Source of the DNA: Treponema sp.
GTDB taxonomy: Bacteria; Spirochaetota; Spirochaetia; Treponematales; Breznakiellaceae
DNA length: 37,236 nucleotides
Assembly: GCA_031278815.1 (NCBI GenBank)
Contig: JAITJS010000052.1
Location: 1-37,236 of the forward strand
Reading direction: 5' to 3'
Part shown: piece after piece, positions 34,815-37,236 of the stretch
How the letters are laid out: the number at the start of each line of letters is the position of its first letter
Position numbering within the stretch: the stretch's first letter is position 1
Position numbers and translations under genes: made by a program
Notes under the pieces: generated by a model
Told to the model about the DNA's origin: nothing
Databases searched by the model: none
What the model saw: only the letters and a program-made list of their open reading frames with translations

Positions 34815-35048
34815 ATGCAAAGATACGAGATGGTCCGGGAAATATTCAACTCCTGTAGTAATAATCAGATGCGGGATGTTTTCATTGAAGAGATCCAGGC
34901 CGATACCCTAGAACCCTGGGTCCAGCCATTTCTCAGCGGTACCCAGGTATCCTGGGAAAAACATGAGAGCCCTGACGGCGGGATAATCTTCGACATAAAT
35001 ACCGACGGGATGATGCAACGGATTACCTTCACTGAACTGGCAGGATAG
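34815..35048 (+). CDS. Small protein downstream of cooT, unknown function
   Basis: A 77-residue soluble acidic protein starting MQRYEMVREIFNSCSNNQMR, then TLEPWVQPFLSGTQVSWEK and a beta segment DGGIIFDINTDGMMQRITF. ATG 34815 has GAGGA a few bases upstream; a start within cooT is also open but would overlap it widely. The single Cys near position 14 might bind metal. I recognise no family; its tight position after cooT suggests nickel-enzyme maturation. Confidence 0.65.
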   Translation: MQRYEMVREIFNSCSNNQMRDVFIEEIQADTLEPWVQPFLSGTQVSWEKHESPDGGIIFDINTDGMMQRITFTELAG

Positions 35049-35219
35049 ATAGACTTCGGTGCATGAGAGATTCCGACCAAGGGAACCTGGTGGTACATGC
35101 AGAAAGCCCGGGGGCGCCTACTTTTATTTCTTGCTATCTTAGGTTATAGTGAAGCTAGTTTCAAAACTGAGGCGTTGGAACTACGGTAACCGGTAAACAT
35201 ACTGTAAGGAGGAGAGCCG

Positions 35220-36461
35220 ATGAAACTATACAGCCGTGGGCAGGTGATACTGTTCTGTGGGTTAACCAGTCTCATCGTAATCATGGGGACCGTGGGTTTT
35301 GGATTGCTGAAGATTTCCTATCAAGAGGAGCTGCTTCCCATTACCGGCGAGTTCGATTCCAGTGAAAAGGAGCCGCTCGACCTGCGGCAATCAAGCGCTC
35401 CTCAATCCCTCCAGATCAATACTGCGGATATCCTGCCCTATACCGAGGATGAGCGGGAAAACATCTCCATCTATGAACGGCTTAATGGGGCGGTGGTAAA
35501 CATCACCACTGAAACCGTGGCTATTAACTGGTTTCTGGAACCAGTGCCCCAAGAGGGAGGGTCTGGGTCAGGGTCCATCATTGATACTCGCGGCTATGTC
35601 TTAACCAATAACCATGTGGTAGAAAATGCCTACAAGGTGTTTATTAACCTGGCGGACGGGAGTCAGTTTGAGGGAACCCTGGTAGGAACGGATCCGGAAA
35701 ACGACATCGCGGTTCTTAAATTTAACCCTCCCCAGGGTATGGAACTGCGGACCGTACCCTTTGGGAGGTCCGAGAATCTCAAAGTAGGCCAGAAGGTCCT
35801 GGCCATTGGGAATCCTTTTGCCCTAGAACGGACTTTAACCGTGGGTATTGTGTCGGGCCTGGGCCGTCCCATCCAGACTTCCAAGCAGCACATTATCCGG
35901 GACATGATCCAAACCGATGCCTCCATCAACCCCGGTAATTCTGGAGGCCCCTTGCTGGATACCCAAGGCCGTATGATCGGCATCAATACCATGATCTATT
36001 CTCCCTCTGGGGGGTCCGTAGGTATCGGCTTTGCAGTACCGGTGAATACCGCCAAGCGGGTCGTGGCAGAACTCATCGAATATGGAAAGGTCAAACGGGG
36101 CTGGATTGATGCATCAATGGTGCAGCTTTTCCCGGCCCTGGTCCGGTATGCAAAGTTGCCGGTATCTATGGGGCTCTTAGTTTCCCGGACCAAGCGGAGC
36201 GGTTTTGCGGATCGGGCAGGTATTCGTCAGGGCAGCGAGCCGGTACGGTACGGCTCCAGTGTGATCTATCTGGGGGGAGATATCATCACCGCAGTAGATG
36301 GTATGAGGACCGAAACCTTGGCGGATCTATACGCGGCTCTAGAAGACAACAAGCCTGGAGAGAAGGTATCCGTGGAAATCCGGCGCGGGGGAGAAACCAT
36401 AAAAGTGGAGCTCACCTTGGCGGACCGGGAAGAAGTGTTGAGCACCGAAGGGGTGCGATAA
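35220..36461 (+). CDS. HtrA/DegP-type serine protease with one PDZ domain
   Basis: A 413-residue periplasmic or membrane-anchored protease. Signal anchor at about 8-30 (VILFCGLTSLIVIMGTVGFG). The trypsin-like domain has His132 (TNNHVVENA), Asp162 (ENDIAVLKF) and Ser241 (NPGNSGGPLL). One PDZ domain follows (about 300-405, GLLVSRTKRSGFADRAGI and SVIYLGGDIITAVDGM). HtrA proteins degrade or refold misfolded envelope proteins. GGAGGAG precedes ATG 35220. The 171-bp leader has weak TATAGT and GGAACT motifs but no firm promoter. Confidence 0.93.
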   Translation: MKLYSRGQVILFCGLTSLIVIMGTVGFGLLKISYQEELLPITGEFDSSEKEPLDLRQSSAPQSLQINTADILPYTEDERENISIYERLNGAVVNITTETVAINWFLEPVPQEGGSGSGSIIDTRGYVLTNNHVVENAYKVFINLADGSQFEGTLVGTDPENDIAVLKFNPPQGMELRTVPFGRSENLKVGQKVLAIGNPFALERTLTVGIVSGLGRPIQTSKQHIIRDMIQTDASINPGNSGGPLLDTQGRMIGINTMIYSPSGGSVGIGFAVPVNTAKRVVAELIEYGKVKRGWIDASMVQLFPALVRYAKLPVSMGLLVSRTKRSGFADRAGIRQGSEPVRYGSSVIYLGGDIITAVDGMRTETLADLYAALEDNKPGEKVSVEIRRGGETIKVELTLADREEVLSTEGVR

Positions 36462-36463
36462 AA

Positions 36464-37180
36464 CTAGAGTCTGCCTGTTTGACGGTAACTGAGAAAGGCG
36501 GTTTCAGAAAATATCAGGTGATCGAGAAAATGTAAGCCCAGGATTTCAGCGGCTACCTTAAGACGAAGGGTAATTTCATCGTCTTCGGAAGAGGGAGTAA
36601 GTTGACCGGAAGGGTGGTTGTGGGCCACAATCACTGCACTGGCCCGGTCCAGGAGCGGGTCGGCAAATACTTCCCGAGGATGTACGATGGTCCGATTGAC
36701 TAAACCAATGGTTACGATCCGTACTGCCAAGACTTCATGGGCTCCGTTCAATGAAAGACAGATGAATCGTTCCTGTCTGCGGTCCGCATGATGGCGGATC
36801 AGGGGATAAATATCCTGGGGTTGCTTGATCCTGGTTCCTGCAGCGCCCCACCGCCGTCTGCCAAATTCCAGCATAGCCACGATGGAACAGGCCTTGATCT
36901 TTCCCATGCCTGGGAACAGGGACAGTTCCTTTACCGCAGGAATTCCTTTTTCTTGATCTAAGTGTTCCAATAATTCCTGGGCCATCGTGTTAGTTTGCTT
37001 ACTGCGCATACCCACATTGAGGAGGATGGTTAGTAATTCCTGATCCGACAGTGCCTCAGGCCCGGCACTGATGAGTTTCTCCCGGGGACGTTCCTCCTGA
37101 GGGAACAAACAGGGATCAAGTCCTTGACCAGCATCCCGGACTTCAATGGTTTCACCACAATCTAAATAGATACGGTCCAT
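36464..37180 (-). CDS. radC: RadC-family JAB-domain protein
   Basis: A 238-residue protein with an N-terminal helix-hairpin-helix-like part (ALSDQELLTILLNVGMRS, LFPGMGKIKACSIVAMLEFG) and a C-terminal MPN/JAB domain with HNHPSG and a trailing Asp (His187, His189, Asp200), the zinc motif of the family. Once linked to DNA repair, its real role is unsettled. The stop lies 2 bp from the convergent htrA stop. The upstream ribosome site is weak (TTAGG). Confidence 0.92.
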   Translation of the reverse strand: MDRIYLDCGETIEVRDAGQGLDPCLFPQEERPREKLISAGPEALSDQELLTILLNVGMRSKQTNTMAQELLEHLDQEKGIPAVKELSLFPGMGKIKACSIVAMLEFGRRRWGAAGTRIKQPQDIYPLIRHHADRRQERFICLSLNGAHEVLAVRIVTIGLVNRTIVHPREVFADPLLDRASAVIVAHNHPSGQLTPSSEDDEITLRLKVAAEILGLHFLDHLIFSETAFLSYRQTGRL

Positions 37181-37236
37181 AACCTAATAACGCTACGGCT
37201 ATGGCTTATGCTTTAAGGTTGCCGCAAATATCCTAG

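Noticed and set aside
35175-35219. Possible ECF-type promoter before htrA (GGAACT)
   Set aside because: -10 match is weak and no comparison with the ECF gene's own promoter supports it.

Overview
The window looks like a chromosome segment from a free-living or gut Treponema (Spirochaetota). The main reason is the 21-gene flagellar/chemotaxis-motor cluster at 2692-24374. It follows the treponemal fla operon order (flbB, fliK/tap1, flgD, flgE, flbD, motA, motB, fliL, fliM, fliY, fliO, fliP, fliQ, fliR, flhB, flhA, flhF, flhG, fliA, then FapA-like and unnamed genes). It also contains spirochete-specific parts: the collar protein FlbB and a FlgE with Lys165 and Cys178, the pair used for lysinoalanine cross-linking. 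Base composition is near 50% G+C by eye. A CooT-type nickel protein beside a histidine-rich nickel-chaperone-like protein hints at carbon-monoxide dehydrogenase metabolism. This would suit an acetogenic termite-gut treponeme such as T. primitia, but that species-level guess is inference.

Layout. (1) 1-1326, minus strand: the N-terminal 442 residues of a fibronectin-III-like lipoprotein that runs off the left edge. Its long leader holds two good sigma-70 promoters and a C8 tract. (2) 1948-2595: a CBS-CBS-ACT (AcuB-like) protein. (3) 2692-24374: the fla operon, preceded by a terminator-like hairpin and a sigma-28-like promoter. Genes are mostly tightly packed or overlapping; the larger gaps are fliL-fliM (153 bp, two hairpins) and fliY-fliO (209 bp, a possible 34-codon leader ORF). 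(4) 24369-30235, minus strand: pyrH, then (reading upstream) a transglutaminase/IPT lipoprotein, a secreted protein, an anti-sigma factor, an ECF sigma factor and cysS. (5) 30284-31258: murB, divergent from cysS. (6) 31284-31787, minus: a TM2-domain protein with a palindromic promoter. (7) 31788-32636: an 849-bp non-coding region with a 21-bp imperfect hairpin, a promoter, a C19 homopolymer and mutually exclusive hairpins before an SLBB/polysaccharide-export gene (32637-34217). (8) 34308-35048: a three-gene nickel-related cluster behind a promoter with a palindromic operator. (9) htrA-like protease (35220-36461) and convergent radC (36464-37180).

How the genes work together. The fla operon encodes hook (FlgD, FlgE, FliK), stator (MotA, MotB, FliL), switch (FliM, FliY), the export gate (FliO, FliP, FliQ, FliR, FlhB, FlhA), placement GTPase/ATPase (FlhF, FlhG) and its sigma factor (FliA). 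The sigma-28-like promoter at the head suggests positive feedback. The ECF sigma/anti-sigma pair is translationally coupled to two secreted proteins and looks like a cell-envelope response unit.

The most unusual recurring feature is long C (or G) tracts. C8 and C19 each follow a TTATA sequence in the long leaders of two envelope-protein genes, and C10 and G8 lie inside reading frames of the fla operon. These are candidate slippage (phase-variation) sites. No tRNA, rRNA, CRISPR array or insertion sequence was recognised.
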